From the NCBI GenBank assembly GCA_964583155.1, contig CAZOUY010000010.1, positions 1-51,603 of the forward strand: DNA of 51,603 bases, in the 5' to 3' direction. The translations under genes and the position numbers were made by a program. Source of the DNA: CAG-826 sp964583155. Lineage in GTDB: Bacteria; Bacillota_I; Bacilli_A; RFN20; CAG-826. Shown piece by piece: positions 1 through 9,165 of the stretch (position 1 is the first letter of the stretch; each line of letters opens with the position of its first letter). The notes beneath the pieces are model-generated. The model worked only from the letters and a program-made list of their open reading frames with translations. It was not told the origin of the DNA and searched no databases.

Positions 1-55
1 GTAATTTTAAATACGGTGTTCGCAAAAATCATTTTTTCACTTTGTAAAAAAATCA

Positions 56-84
56 TTGCTTTTGTAAGGGCTTTTTTTTATAAT
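56..84 (+). promoter_or_regulatory. Sigma-A-type promoter of the glycan utilisation operon
   Basis: TTGCTT (56-61), a 17-base spacer and a perfect TATAAT (79-84). Transcription would start near base 91, about 18 bases before the first gene's preferred ATG at 109. No other promoter this good was noticed before the terminator near 22,810, so it may drive much of the 22.7-kb run. Inference from consensus match only. Confidence 0.55.
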
Positions 85-108
85 AAAATTGAAAAGAGTG
101 ATGCCCAA

Positions 109-1491
109 ATGAAAATAGAAAAAAAACTTGGATTTGTCATATTTGTGATGATGAGTTTAGTCTCTTGCGGTGAAGGAAAGGCTTATGTCATTCAACCAGG
201 AGATGATTTGCATCTTGCTGACAAAATTGAATTAGATCTGGACAATGCTATCTTTGATGATTTCTCTAACGGAGTATCGAGTGAGTATTGGTATATTGGA
301 AAACAAGCATGGGGTGGCAATAACGGTGGCGTTATTCCCCAAAATGTCAACTATACCGATGATGGCGTGCTTGTTCTGACTGGTAATGGCGGTTATTATA
401 CCGATGGCGATGTTCGCGGTGTTGGCGATATTAAGGATGGTCGCTATACGGGGGCGGCGTTAATTTCAAAATTTTTGGTTTCTGCCGGTCGATATGAAAT
501 AAAAATGAAGGTTTTACCACGGCAAGGAGCTTGTACCGCCTTTTGGATTTATTCCAACAATATTGAAACGGGCGCCAATCATGAAATCGATATCGAATTG
601 CCCGGTGGTAATCGAAGTGGCGTAATCTCTTTTGAAAATGTTTTAAACACAAATTATATTACCGAGCAATTCAATCAATCTCAGGATGTCAAGGTCGGAA
701 CATTATTTGACAATCAAGAGGTTTATCTTAATGACGGAGAATGGCACGTTTATGGCTTTGATTGGTACAGCAATCCCCACGAAGTTGTTTATTATTTGGA
801 TGGGAAAGTGACGGCTGTTTCTAATATCTTTGTTCCGGATATGCAATCACGCTTATGGCTAGGATGCTGGTTCCCGGTGACTTCATCTTTTGTCGGAACC
901 GCTAATTTTGAAACGGATAATATGTATGTCGATTATGTAAAGTATATTCCTTTTAAAGATCAGCCTTCGACTCCTTTTGATCCTCCGATCAGTGGCTATG
1001 CTTTTGAAAACGAATATCCGAGAGAACCGATTGCCACACCTAATATAAATAAGGTTGCCAATGGGAAATTCGAAAAATTGGTCTCCGGGCCCACCTCCAT
1101 TGGTGGCTGGTCAATTTCGGCTAAGCTATCGGAAGATAGAGAACCGAGTGAGGTTGTTAAAATTGTCGAAAACGAAGGCTATGATTCTTCGTTTGCGATT
1201 CAAGTGAGCGATGGCGGTATTGCTTCGCAATATATCGATTCTGTGTATCATAATTTCGAATATGATTTTTCCTTCTATGGAAAAGGTCAAGGAAACATGA
1301 CCATTCGGTTTTATGGTAAAACAACAACGGAAACGATCGGATCGCAGAGCATAACCATCGATAGTGATGATTTAAAGCTATATACCGCCTCATTAAAAGC
1401 ACCTGAAGGGTGTCAGATGATTCAAATACGAATGGATACTTCAAATGGCCATTCGGTTGTTATTGATAACATTTCGTTATTGCAAAAATAG
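109..1491 (+). CDS. GH16 family endo-beta-glucanase lipoprotein with C-terminal CBM-like domain
   Basis: Secreted lipoprotein of 460 residues that should cut beta-1,3 or mixed-linkage beta-glucans on the cell surface. Residues 1-20 form a lipoprotein signal ending in LVSC, with Cys20 as the lipidated residue. A GH16 jelly-roll follows (about 45-310) with the catalytic motif H-E-I-D-I-E (Glu159, Asp161, Glu163) and an AWGGNNGG stretch typical of the fold. The last 150 residues look like a CBM4/9-type beta-sandwich (NGKFE near its start, VVIDNISL at its end). An open frame continues upstream to a GTG at 16, but that start would bury the signal peptide and lies before the promoter, so ATG 109 is preferred. 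First gene of the operon, followed after 18 bases by an ABC permease. Substrate among GH16 activities (laminarin, lichenin, others) cannot be fixed from sequence. Confidence 0.88.
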   Translation: MKIEKKLGFVIFVMMSLVSCGEGKAYVIQPGDDLHLADKIELDLDNAIFDDFSNGVSSEYWYIGKQAWGGNNGGVIPQNVNYTDDGVLVLTGNGGYYTDGDVRGVGDIKDGRYTGAALISKFLVSAGRYEIKMKVLPRQGACTAFWIYSNNIETGANHEIDIELPGGNRSGVISFENVLNTNYITEQFNQSQDVKVGTLFDNQEVYLNDGEWHVYGFDWYSNPHEVVYYLDGKVTAVSNIFVPDMQSRLWLGCWFPVTSSFVGTANFETDNMYVDYVKYIPFKDQPSTPFDPPISGYAFENEYPREPIATPNINKVANGKFEKLVSGPTSIGGWSISAKLSEDREPSEVVKIVENEGYDSSFAIQVSDGGIASQYIDSVYHNFEYDFSFYGKGQGNMTIRFYGKTTTETIGSQSITIDSDDLKLYTASLKAPEGCQMIQIRMDTSNGHSVVIDNISLLQK

Positions 1492-1509
1492 AAGGGAGGC
1501 GTACTAGCG

Positions 1510-2520
1510 GTGGAAGAGAGTCTTACAAATAATTCTTTATTGGTTGAAAAGAAAGAAGAAATTGATGAAGAAAAAGTGACCGATAAAAAGCCAAGAAAAA
1601 AAATGACGAAGAAAAGAAAGAAAGAATTGATTTTTGTGGCTATTTTAATGGCTTATCCGGTTCTTCAATTTTTAGTCACGTGGATTTTTGTTAATTCCTA
1701 TTCGATTATTATGGCTTTTCAAAACATTACCTTAGAGGGTTCAACTTCCTTTGCGGGCTTTTCCAATTTCTGGCAGGTCATCAAGGATCTATTTGATCAA
1801 GGAAACGCTGTTAGTTTAACGGATAAGATACGAATACCTTATGCGTTAATGATTCTTTTGAATTCCTTGGGATATGGGGTTATTACTATTTTTATCAGCT
1901 TGCCCCTTGCCTTGATTAGCTCTTATTTCCTTTCTAAGAAAATGCCTTTGGCCAATGTTTTTCGTGTCATCTTCTTTTTACCTAACATCATTTCGACGGT
2001 TGCCCTTGTGTATGCCTTTCGAATGCAGGTTATTGATTCCAGTGCCGGTCTTTTGTTTTCCTTTTTTAAATCCTTAGGTATCACATTTGAAAAATGGCCC
2101 AATACCTCCACAATTGTCTATATTTATTGTATTTGGGCGGGCTTAGGCTACAATGTCTTGTTGCTCTCCGGGGCAATTGGAAGAATCCCTAAAGAATTGT
2201 TTGAATCGGCACAAATGGATGGTGCTAGTTCATTTAAGGAATTCACGAAGATTATGATTCCGATGATTTGGCCAACTATTGTGACGTTGATTGTATTAGG
2301 AATGACTAACGTGCTTACCTTATATTTGCAGCCTGTTTTATTTGAACTTATTAATAATGAAACCATAGCCGGATCGATATTCCTTGGCGTCAAAGATGGT
2401 ATCAAAAATCAGTTCCCATATTATGCGGCTTTTGGCTTATTCTTCTCGCTAATTATAGCGCCAATTATTCTCTTTACGCGGAAGAAAATCTCTAGAATAT
2501 ATTCGGATACCGATTTTTAA
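1510..2520 (+). CDS. ABC sugar transporter permease, MalF/UgpA type
   Basis: Inner-membrane permease of a CUT1-family carbohydrate importer, 336 residues. An N-terminal charged cytoplasmic tail of about 40 residues (K/E/R-rich) precedes about six hydrophobic helices. The EAA loop that contacts the ATPase is visible late in the protein (ESAQMDGASSFKEF followed by IMIPMIWPTI). The start is GTG at 1510, with AAGGGAGG at 1493-1500 as ribosome binding site. It forms a pair with the next gene, 11 bases downstream. The ATPase partner is probably the MsmK-type protein at 9158. Beta-gluco-oligosaccharides are the likely cargo, inferred from the GH16 and GH94 neighbours. Confidence 0.9.
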   Translation: MEESLTNNSLLVEKKEEIDEEKVTDKKPRKKMTKKRKKELIFVAILMAYPVLQFLVTWIFVNSYSIIMAFQNITLEGSTSFAGFSNFWQVIKDLFDQGNAVSLTDKIRIPYALMILLNSLGYGVITIFISLPLALISSYFLSKKMPLANVFRVIFFLPNIISTVALVYAFRMQVIDSSAGLLFSFFKSLGITFEKWPNTSTIVYIYCIWAGLGYNVLLLSGAIGRIPKELFESAQMDGASSFKEFTKIMIPMIWPTIVTLIVLGMTNVLTLYLQPVLFELINNETIAGSIFLGVKDGIKNQFPYYAAFGLFFSLIIAPIILFTRKKISRIYSDTDF

Positions 2521-2531
2521 AGGAGGAATGA

Positions 2532-3422
2532 ATGATGGAAAATGTTATATCCAAGGCTCAAAAAAAGAAACGTCCGACTTTTTCAATCGGTGTCACAATC
2601 GCGTTTATAGTCTTCTTGATTTACGCTATTTCACTTCTTTTTCCTTTTGTGTGGATGCTTTTAAATTCGTTCCGCAGTGTTGATGAATGGAAGCATCTCA
2701 CAACCTTAAAGGATTATTGGAGTATTCCTACTAGCTGGACGCTTCATAATTATGTCGAGATCATAAAAAATGGTGCGGGCAGTGAATCGATTCTCTCGAT
2801 GATTCTATATTCATTTTTGTTTACTTTTCTTGGAACTATTATCAATGTCTTCTTTTCCGCTTGTGCGGCTTATTGCGTCGCTAAATACGATTTTCCGGGT
2901 AAGAAGATCATTTATGGCTTAGCTATTTTTGCCATGGTGGTACCGGTAGTAGGCACATTACCTGCGCAAGTGAAATTTATGGAGCTTTTGAATCTCGATG
3001 ATTCCATTGTTGGCGTATTGTTCCTATATTCGGGGGCCTTTGGCTTTAATTTCATTCTTTTACACTCTTCTTTTGAGAGTATTTCATGGAATTATGCTGA
3101 AGCGGCGCAGATGGACGGCGCCGGGCATTTCCAAATCTTTTTTAAAGTGATGATTCCGATGTGCAAGGGACCGATCATTTCATGCTGCATTTTGCAAGCC
3201 ATCACTTTATGGAATGACTATTCAACGCCGTTTCTTTTTGCTAACTCATATAAAACATTGGCGGTTGGACTTCAAAGTATTCAAGCGGAATTAGAGACGG
3301 GCAGCGATGCTCCGCTTATTTTTGCCGCGATGATTATTTCTATCATTCCTGTTTTGGTTCTTTACATTCTTTTCCAAAAGAAAATCATTGAAAATACGGT
3401 GGCGGGAGGATTAAAAGGATAA
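2532..3422 (+). CDS. ABC sugar transporter permease, MalG/UgpE type
   Basis: Second permease of the CUT1 importer, 296 residues with about six membrane helices. The EAA loop reads EAAQMDGAGHFQIFFKV, and the C terminus ends in the usual ENTVAGGLKG-type tail of the MalG/LacG group. AAAGGAGG lies just upstream; ATG at 2532 or at 2535 are both possible starts. It sits between its partner permease and a large lipoprotein that starts two bases after its stop codon, so the three are certainly co-transcribed. In most such operons a solute-binding protein stands next to the permeases; here that place is held by an unrelated GLUG/Ig lipoprotein. Confidence 0.9.
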   Translation: MMENVISKAQKKKRPTFSIGVTIAFIVFLIYAISLLFPFVWMLLNSFRSVDEWKHLTTLKDYWSIPTSWTLHNYVEIIKNGAGSESILSMILYSFLFTFLGTIINVFFSACAAYCVAKYDFPGKKIIYGLAIFAMVVPVVGTLPAQVKFMELLNLDDSIVGVLFLYSGAFGFNFILLHSSFESISWNYAEAAQMDGAGHFQIFFKVMIPMCKGPIISCCILQAITLWNDYSTPFLFANSYKTLAVGLQSIQAELETGSDAPLIFAAMIISIIPVLVLYILFQKKIIENTVAGGLKG

Positions 3423-3423
3423 T

Positions 3424-6400
3424 ATGAATAAGCATGTAAAATTATCGGCATTCTTTATCCTTTTAGGAATACTGATGACCGGATGCAATAATCAAACGAC
3501 GAATAATGATGAGGATGTTTTGTTGACCTACAAAGATAATCAGACCTTGACCTTTGCCCAAGACGAATATCTGATTCATAGTGGCGAAGCAGTCACCGTC
3601 ACTCAAACATATAAGGGTATTACTTATCGGGTTTTGGGTGCTAATAAAGATAAAGTCGCCTTAGATGAAAAAACAGGTGTCTTTACCTTTAATGAAACGA
3701 TTACCAATATGACTCAGGTTTTATACGTCGCCTCTTATAAAAGCTATGAGACGACGCCTGTAGTTGTGACCTTATTGCACGATTATGAAGTGGCGGATAT
3801 CTATTTTCGAAATTTATCCGATTATATTTTAGATGGTGAATTTGTGACGGCTTATGCTTCCTTACCCTATGCGGTCACTTACAGCTTAAAGGAAGATGTC
3901 GCTGGTATTTCGATTCAACAAACAACAGGGAAGGTTTCTTTCACCAATAATGTGCAGGATGGATGCCAATTTACGGTTGTTGCCTCCTCGCATAATGGCG
4001 CGGAATCGGAAAGAACCTTTACCGCGATGACCAAAGACTTTATTACAGTACAAAATATGCGTCAGGTTGTGGAAAAAAACGGCAATAGCGATGCGGTTTT
4101 CTATTTGGATTTTGCTAATCAGAGCGCTGCTAGCGATGATGGCGTCTTGGCTTTGACGGATGAGCAAAATAGAACCATCGATCCTAGCTATTATACTTAT
4201 GATCAGGACTCTAACGCATTATATATTCACGCTGAATACTTAAATAGCATCTATGATGGTGAGAACGCCTTAAAGATTATTACGGCGCGTAACGCCATTG
4301 CCATCGAAGTAGTGGTGGCGACAAAATTCATATATACCGCTAGTGAATTAGCGAGTATTAATGATTCGGTCGATGCCTTAGAGGGATACTATATTTTAAT
4401 GAATGATATTGATCTATCTTCCTATTTAAAAGAAGGCGGTCAAGGCTACGATGACGGAAAAGGATGGCTCCCTATCGGGCAATACAGCGATGTTTTAGAT
4501 CCTAATATTGCGGTCAAGATGGCCTTTAAAGGAACGTTTGATGGAAATGGCCATGTGGTATCCAATTTATTTATGAATCGTAAGGATGTGGCCTCCTTCA
4601 ATGCCGGTCTTTTTGGATATGTGACCTCATCTTCCATCATCAAGAATTTGGGAGTTACCGGAACCATGGATGTGTCTTCATACTCAGGCGGGCTAGTGGG
4701 CTCTAATTCCGGAATCATCAGTAATTGTTGGGCCGATGTGGATGTAACGGCCTATAGTGGCGCCGAAAATGTCTATCGCTATTTAGGAGGACTAGTCGGC
4801 AACAACTTCGGTGTGATCAGCAATTGCTATTCCTTAGGAAACGTTCTCTGTGATTCGTATTTCGGGGCCTTTGTGGGCTCTAATGAAGGCGATATCAACG
4901 ATTGCTATGCTGTGCAAGGGAATGATAGTAAATTATTTTCCGGCTTTGGCTTGGTGGATAATAGCTGCCTTATTTATGACGATGAATCATCCATGATTAA
5001 TAGAAATTGGCAAGACAATTTTTCCGCCGAGTATTGGAATCTAGAGGAAGGCTCCCTTCCATCTTTGCGCGTTTTAGTCCAGGATAATAAGGTTCGGAAG
5101 ATGACAATTAATCGCGATATCTTGGAAAATGATTATTTCCCCGGCGATAAAATCACTTTAGAGGTTGATATTTATCCGCTTGATTTGAAGCCTGTTTATG
5201 AGAGTCAAGTGACATTCTCCATCGAAAAAAATGGGGGCGTGCAAATCGAACAAGGAAATATCCTTAATATCTTTAATCCTGTCAAGCAAGAAGTCATAAT
5301 CCATGCTTCATTGGATGTTGATGGAATGCATCTTCAGGATACCATTACCATCACAATTGGAACAAAAATCACCCATTTAGAAATGGTTACTTCGACCAAT
5401 GTTATGAAGGCGGGAAGCCGCTATCGCATCGGCGCCAGCTATTTACCTGAGGATGCTACCGAGAATATTTCCTATCATTTACGCGGGCAAACGCTGATTG
5501 GAGTGACTCTCAATGATGATATCTTAACCATCAGCGAAGATACTCCTTGTGAAGAGTTTGTGATATATGCGACCAGCGTCAATGGGAAGATTAAATCCAA
5601 TGAAGTGACCATTCGCATCGATCCTTTGCATATTTTGGAATCACAAAATATCTATCCGGATGAAATCGATTATTTAGCATTTGATTTTGATGAGGATGTC
5701 GATTTGAATAACGCTACCGTGACTCTATTTGGTAAAAAGGTAAATTATACGATCGAAAACGAGAAGACCATTCATGTTTCAAAGGATGCTTTGCATGATA
5801 TGACTGATATTGAGCTTATATTCCAAATTGTTTTGGCCGATGGCACTCGCTATCAGAAGAAAGTGTATATGTTCCCTCATGAAAGATACGATGAAAGCAC
5901 TATTCAGGGTATGTTCCAAGATGTGATTAGCATTGGCTCTCAAGAAGATTTCTTCCGCTATTTCAATATGGCCATTGATCGTGCGTATGATGAAGGCAAA
6001 TGCCAAAATTACGATAAAGTATTTATATTGACCGATGATATCGATTTTGCCGGTGCAGAGGTATATGGAATCGGATATTCCTTGGAAAGCGGGAAATCGG
6101 CGCTCTTTACGGGAAAATTCTTTGGATGTGGTCATACCATTTCCAATGTGGTTATTCGGCAAAACGAATCACGTGCGGTTCTTGGTGAAGAATCATCGTC
6201 TCCATATTATGGAGTTGGCTTCTTCAGTGCACTGGCAGGTGAAGTGTATGACACGAATTTTAATGAAATAACGGTCAGTGGTAAGAATTTTGTAGGTGGA
6301 GTTGTCGGTATGATGATCTCTGGTCGTGTGGAAAACTGTCATGTTTCGAATATAACCGCTACTATTACCGCTAGTGGATTGATGAGCTCCGATGGCGATA

Positions 6401-6486
6401 TTCATGTTGCCCCTATTATTGGTAGAAGCTTTGGGGGCATATGTGTGGCATGTAGCACTAATAAAAAACAACAATTGATAGGATAG
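3424..6486 (+). CDS. Large surface lipoprotein with Ig-like and GLUG repeats
   Basis: A 1020-residue lipoprotein of unknown function. The signal peptide ends in LMTGC (Cys21). Residues 40-200 look like cadherin/Big-type Ig-like strands. Residues about 300-500 hold GLUG repeats (GGLVGSNSGIISNC and GGLVGNNFGVISNC) of the beta-helix kind found in adhesins. About 560-760 is again Ig-like, and a second beta-helix block with a GVVGMMISGRVENC repeat lies at about 865-1006. The start lies two bases after the upstream permease. It occupies the usual place of the solute-binding protein but has no recognisable SBP fold. A role in binding polysaccharide at the membrane surface is inferred from context. 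It ends soon after the last repeat without an anchor, as expected for a lipoprotein. Confidence 0.75.
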   Translation: MNKHVKLSAFFILLGILMTGCNNQTTNNDEDVLLTYKDNQTLTFAQDEYLIHSGEAVTVTQTYKGITYRVLGANKDKVALDEKTGVFTFNETITNMTQVLYVASYKSYETTPVVVTLLHDYEVADIYFRNLSDYILDGEFVTAYASLPYAVTYSLKEDVAGISIQQTTGKVSFTNNVQDGCQFTVVASSHNGAESERTFTAMTKDFITVQNMRQVVEKNGNSDAVFYLDFANQSAASDDGVLALTDEQNRTIDPSYYTYDQDSNALYIHAEYLNSIYDGENALKIITARNAIAIEVVVATKFIYTASELASINDSVDALEGYYILMNDIDLSSYLKEGGQGYDDGKGWLPIGQYSDVLDPNIAVKMAFKGTFDGNGHVVSNLFMNRKDVASFNAGLFGYVTSSSIIKNLGVTGTMDVSSYSGGLVGSNSGIISNCWADVDVTAYSGAENVYRYLGGLVGNNFGVISNCYSLGNVLCDSYFGAFVGSNEGDINDCYAVQGNDSKLFSGFGLVDNSCLIYDDESSMINRNWQDNFSAEYWNLEEGSLPSLRVLVQDNKVRKMTINRDILENDYFPGDKITLEVDIYPLDLKPVYESQVTFSIEKNGGVQIEQGNILNIFNPVKQEVIIHASLDVDGMHLQDTITITIGTKITHLEMVTSTNVMKAGSRYRIGASYLPEDATENISYHLRGQTLIGVTLNDDILTISEDTPCEEFVIYATSVNGKIKSNEVTIRIDPLHILESQNIYPDEIDYLAFDFDEDVDLNNATVTLFGKKVNYTIENEKTIHVSKDALHDMTDIELIFQIVLADGTRYQKKVYMFPHERYDESTIQGMFQDVISIGSQEDFFRYFNMAIDRAYDEGKCQNYDKVFILTDDIDFAGAEVYGIGYSLESGKSALFTGKFFGCGHTISNVVIRQNESRAVLGEESSSPYYGVGFFSALAGEVYDTNFNEITVSGKNFVGGVVGMMISGRVENCHVSNITATITASGLMSSDGDIHVAPIIGRSFGGICVACSTNKKQQLIG

Positions 6487-6496
6487 GAGAAAGAAA

Positions 6497-7654
6497 ATGA
6501 TTAAATTAACTTCAGGACAAAATCAAAGCTATGCGCGAGCCGTAAACAACGAATTAGTCATCCAGCGCTTGCGCGTCAAGGATTATTCAGCCACCGAGCT
6601 TGCGCATGATTTAGGATTATCGCATGCTGCTTTATCTTCGATTTTACGAGGATTAACGAAGGATGAAATAATCAAAATATCTTATTCGATTTCCGTCACC
6701 GGTAAAGGTCGTAAACAGGTTTACTATTCTTTAAATGAATCATACGGAATTTTAATTGTTGTTTCCCTATCGGACAATCGTTACACGATATCCTTCTCCA
6801 ATATCAAAGAAGAAATACTTTTTGAAGAGCAGAAGGAAATTGAATTATACGATGTTGCGATTATCTATGAAATCATTTTGCGAATTAAACAAATTCTTCA
6901 AGAAAGCTATAACGATATTCCTTTACGGCATATCATTATCGCCGTTCCGGGGCGTGTTAATTCCATTACCGGAGAGCTTCAATTATCGAAGCAATTCGAT
7001 ATTGATTTGTTCCGAGGCCGCAATACGATTATAAGCATATTTGAGAATCATTTTTCTGTTCCGGTTACGATGGACAATGATATCAACCTTTCCATTTTGG
7101 GGGAATTGAAATACGGATGCTTGAAGGATGTCCAAAATGCCATGCTCGCCTATATCGATAATGGTATCGGCGGGGCTCTGCTTTTCAATGGTAACTTTTA
7201 TGGCGGTGATTCGGGCTATGCCGGGGAGTTAGGTTTGACGACGGTCACCTTTAATGGCCAAGAAGCATATCTCGATGAATTTGCTTCCTTAAGAAGCTTG
7301 AAAAATCACGCTAAAGAACTCTTACATAAAAAATTCACGGTCGCCGATTTAGTAGAGGAATATCAAAAGAAAGGTCCTATTTACGAATATGTTAACCAAA
7401 CAGCCCATTTGGTCGGCAAAAAATTACGCGATGTGGTCGAGATTCTCAATATTTCGAACATCGTGTTATCGGGACGAGTGTCGATGTTTGGTGATGACTA
7501 TTTAAAATGCATCCAAGAAGAGCTTTGTAAATCGCAAAACCAATGTGAAGTGCAATTTTCCTTGCTTGGCAAAAAATCCATTCTCTTTGGGGCTATTTCC
7601 AAATCGGTCGATTGCACGATTCCCCACGTGGAAGATATAAGTGAGAATTCTTAG
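6497..7654 (+). CDS. ROK family transcriptional repressor (NagC/XylR type)
   Basis: A 385-residue regulator with an N-terminal winged helix (about residues 15-60, containing YSATELAHDLGLSHAALSSI) followed by a ROK sugar-kinase fold. Visible ROK signatures are VPGRVNSITGEL, MDNDINLSILGELKYG and YIDNGIGGALLFNGNFYGG. The Cys-rich zinc motif usual in ROK kinases and in NagC (CxCGxxGCxE) is absent; after GYAGELGL the sequence runs into TTVTFNGQEAYLDEF. A DNA-binding repressor that senses a sugar or sugar phosphate is therefore likely. It sits inside the operon it probably controls, 10 bases after the GLUG lipoprotein. Effector and operator are unknown. Confidence 0.85.
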   Translation: MIKLTSGQNQSYARAVNNELVIQRLRVKDYSATELAHDLGLSHAALSSILRGLTKDEIIKISYSISVTGKGRKQVYYSLNESYGILIVVSLSDNRYTISFSNIKEEILFEEQKEIELYDVAIIYEIILRIKQILQESYNDIPLRHIIIAVPGRVNSITGELQLSKQFDIDLFRGRNTIISIFENHFSVPVTMDNDINLSILGELKYGCLKDVQNAMLAYIDNGIGGALLFNGNFYGGDSGYAGELGLTTVTFNGQEAYLDEFASLRSLKNHAKELLHKKFTVADLVEEYQKKGPIYEYVNQTAHLVGKKLRDVVEILNISNIVLSGRVSMFGDDYLKCIQEELCKSQNQCEVQFSLLGKKSILFGAISKSVDCTIPHVEDISENS

Positions 7655-7665
7655 GGAGGTAGTTC

Positions 7666-9165
7666 ATGAAACTTTTATCGATAAGTTTAATGTTGATGAT
7701 GTGCTTTTCCACCTCACTAGAGGCCGTGACGGTTCCCGATATTGGCGAATTGCCGAATGAAAATCAAGTGCCGCGTTTGGTCACGATGAATTTTTATAAG
7801 GATGCGGGAAAGGAAATGGCTTTTCGATGGAATACCACGTATTGGACCGACACGGATCTGGAAATGGTTTTAGCGAATGATGGCGATTTTAATAGCTCGA
7901 ACGTTCTTCATTTCCAAGGAAGCTGCGAACGCAGCTCGGTCGCTAATGATGGCTTTATCCATAGCGTTGTCGCCACCAATTTAAGTCCGAATGAGACTTA
8001 TCTATATCGTGTCGGTGACAAAGAATTAGATGCTTGGTCCTCCATCGGTGTATGTAAGACGGAAAATGATGAGTCGGTGACTCATTTCGTGCATATTTCT
8101 GATCCGCAAGTTTCCGAGGAGGCTCATGCGAAGGGTTATCAAGAAACGCTTTATGCGATTGACGAATTGCATCCTGACTTTATTTGTATAACAGGTGATA
8201 TGGTCAATAATTCGTGGACAGGCTATACGCCTATTCTTGAGCAATGGGAATGGTCAATCACTTATCAAGAGGTTTTGCGCAATTACCCGGTAATGACGGT
8301 GGCCGGCAATCATGAAGCGGCAGATTATGATTATTCATCACGCTATAATTTGCCTTATGCCGAAAATCAAGATTTGGTTAATGGCGGCTATTATTCGTTC
8401 GATTATCACAATATTCACTTTGTGGCTTTGAATACGAACGATAGTAATTCTGATGTTAATAATCTTCAGGGATTATCGACCACACAGCTGAAATGGCTGG
8501 AAAATGATCTTTCAAACACGACTGCGAAATGGAAAGTAGTCATGATGCATAAAGGATTATTTGATGCCGGGGGCCATTGTTCCAATTTAGAAGGCGCCGA
8601 TGGTGATATTGCCTTAATTCGTGAGCAAGTAGCCCCGCTATTAAATAAATGCGGAGTAAATCTTGTTTTACAAGGGCATGATCATCTATATTCGCGTTCC
8701 TATCCGATTGTCAGTAGTAAAAGAAATGGTGAGTTCTATCCGGAAACCAAAGAGGAAACAAAGATCGCTCTTGAAAAAGAAGGAATAACCTATGATGTCT
8801 ATCAAGATCCCAGCGGCCCCATTTATGTCAATACCGGTTCGGCTTCGGGCTCAAAGTATTATGGAGTAGTGGGCTATGATAAGGAAATGATTCCTTTAGA
8901 AAAAGCGTATGGCTCCAACTATAAGATGTTTACCTCTTATGTGGCTGATGATCAAGGAATGTATGCTTGTGTTTATGAATTAATTAATGGCGAGGCGGTC
9001 CTTCATGACGCTTTTGGAATCATAAAAACCGCTGAGACAACAACCAATCACGGGATTGGAAAAGCAGCTATCATCGCTATTAGTATTGGTGTGATTGTAG
9101 CTGTTGGAGTAATTATTGGAGCGTTTTGGTTAAGTAAAAAGAAAGGAGTGTCAATGCATGGCTAG
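7666..9165 (+). CDS. Membrane-anchored metallophosphoesterase (purple acid phosphatase-like)
   Basis: Surface enzyme of 499 residues that should hydrolyse phosphate esters outside the cell. A signal peptide (residues 1-20), an N-terminal fibronectin-like domain as in purple acid phosphatases (about 30-130) and a calcineurin-like domain (about 138-400) are visible. Metal-ligand motifs in order: HISDPQ, GDMVNNS, GNHE, VVMMHKG and GHDHLYSRS. The first motif carries DPQ where DxH is the classical form; DPQ is common in bacterial relatives. The C terminus has one membrane helix (about 467-489) and a KKKG tail, not an LPXTG signal. It overlaps the next gene (the ATPase) by 8 bases, so the two are translationally coupled. 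A role in removing phosphate from decorated glycans or host compounds is inference. Confidence 0.85.
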   Translation: MKLLSISLMLMMCFSTSLEAVTVPDIGELPNENQVPRLVTMNFYKDAGKEMAFRWNTTYWTDTDLEMVLANDGDFNSSNVLHFQGSCERSSVANDGFIHSVVATNLSPNETYLYRVGDKELDAWSSIGVCKTENDESVTHFVHISDPQVSEEAHAKGYQETLYAIDELHPDFICITGDMVNNSWTGYTPILEQWEWSITYQEVLRNYPVMTVAGNHEAADYDYSSRYNLPYAENQDLVNGGYYSFDYHNIHFVALNTNDSNSDVNNLQGLSTTQLKWLENDLSNTTAKWKVVMMHKGLFDAGGHCSNLEGADGDIALIREQVAPLLNKCGVNLVLQGHDHLYSRSYPIVSSKRNGEFYPETKEETKIALEKEGITYDVYQDPSGPIYVNTGSASGSKYYGVVGYDKEMIPLEKAYGSNYKMFTSYVADDQGMYACVYELINGEAVLHDAFGIIKTAETTTNHGIGKAAIIAISIGVIVAVGVIIGAFWLSKKKGVSMHG

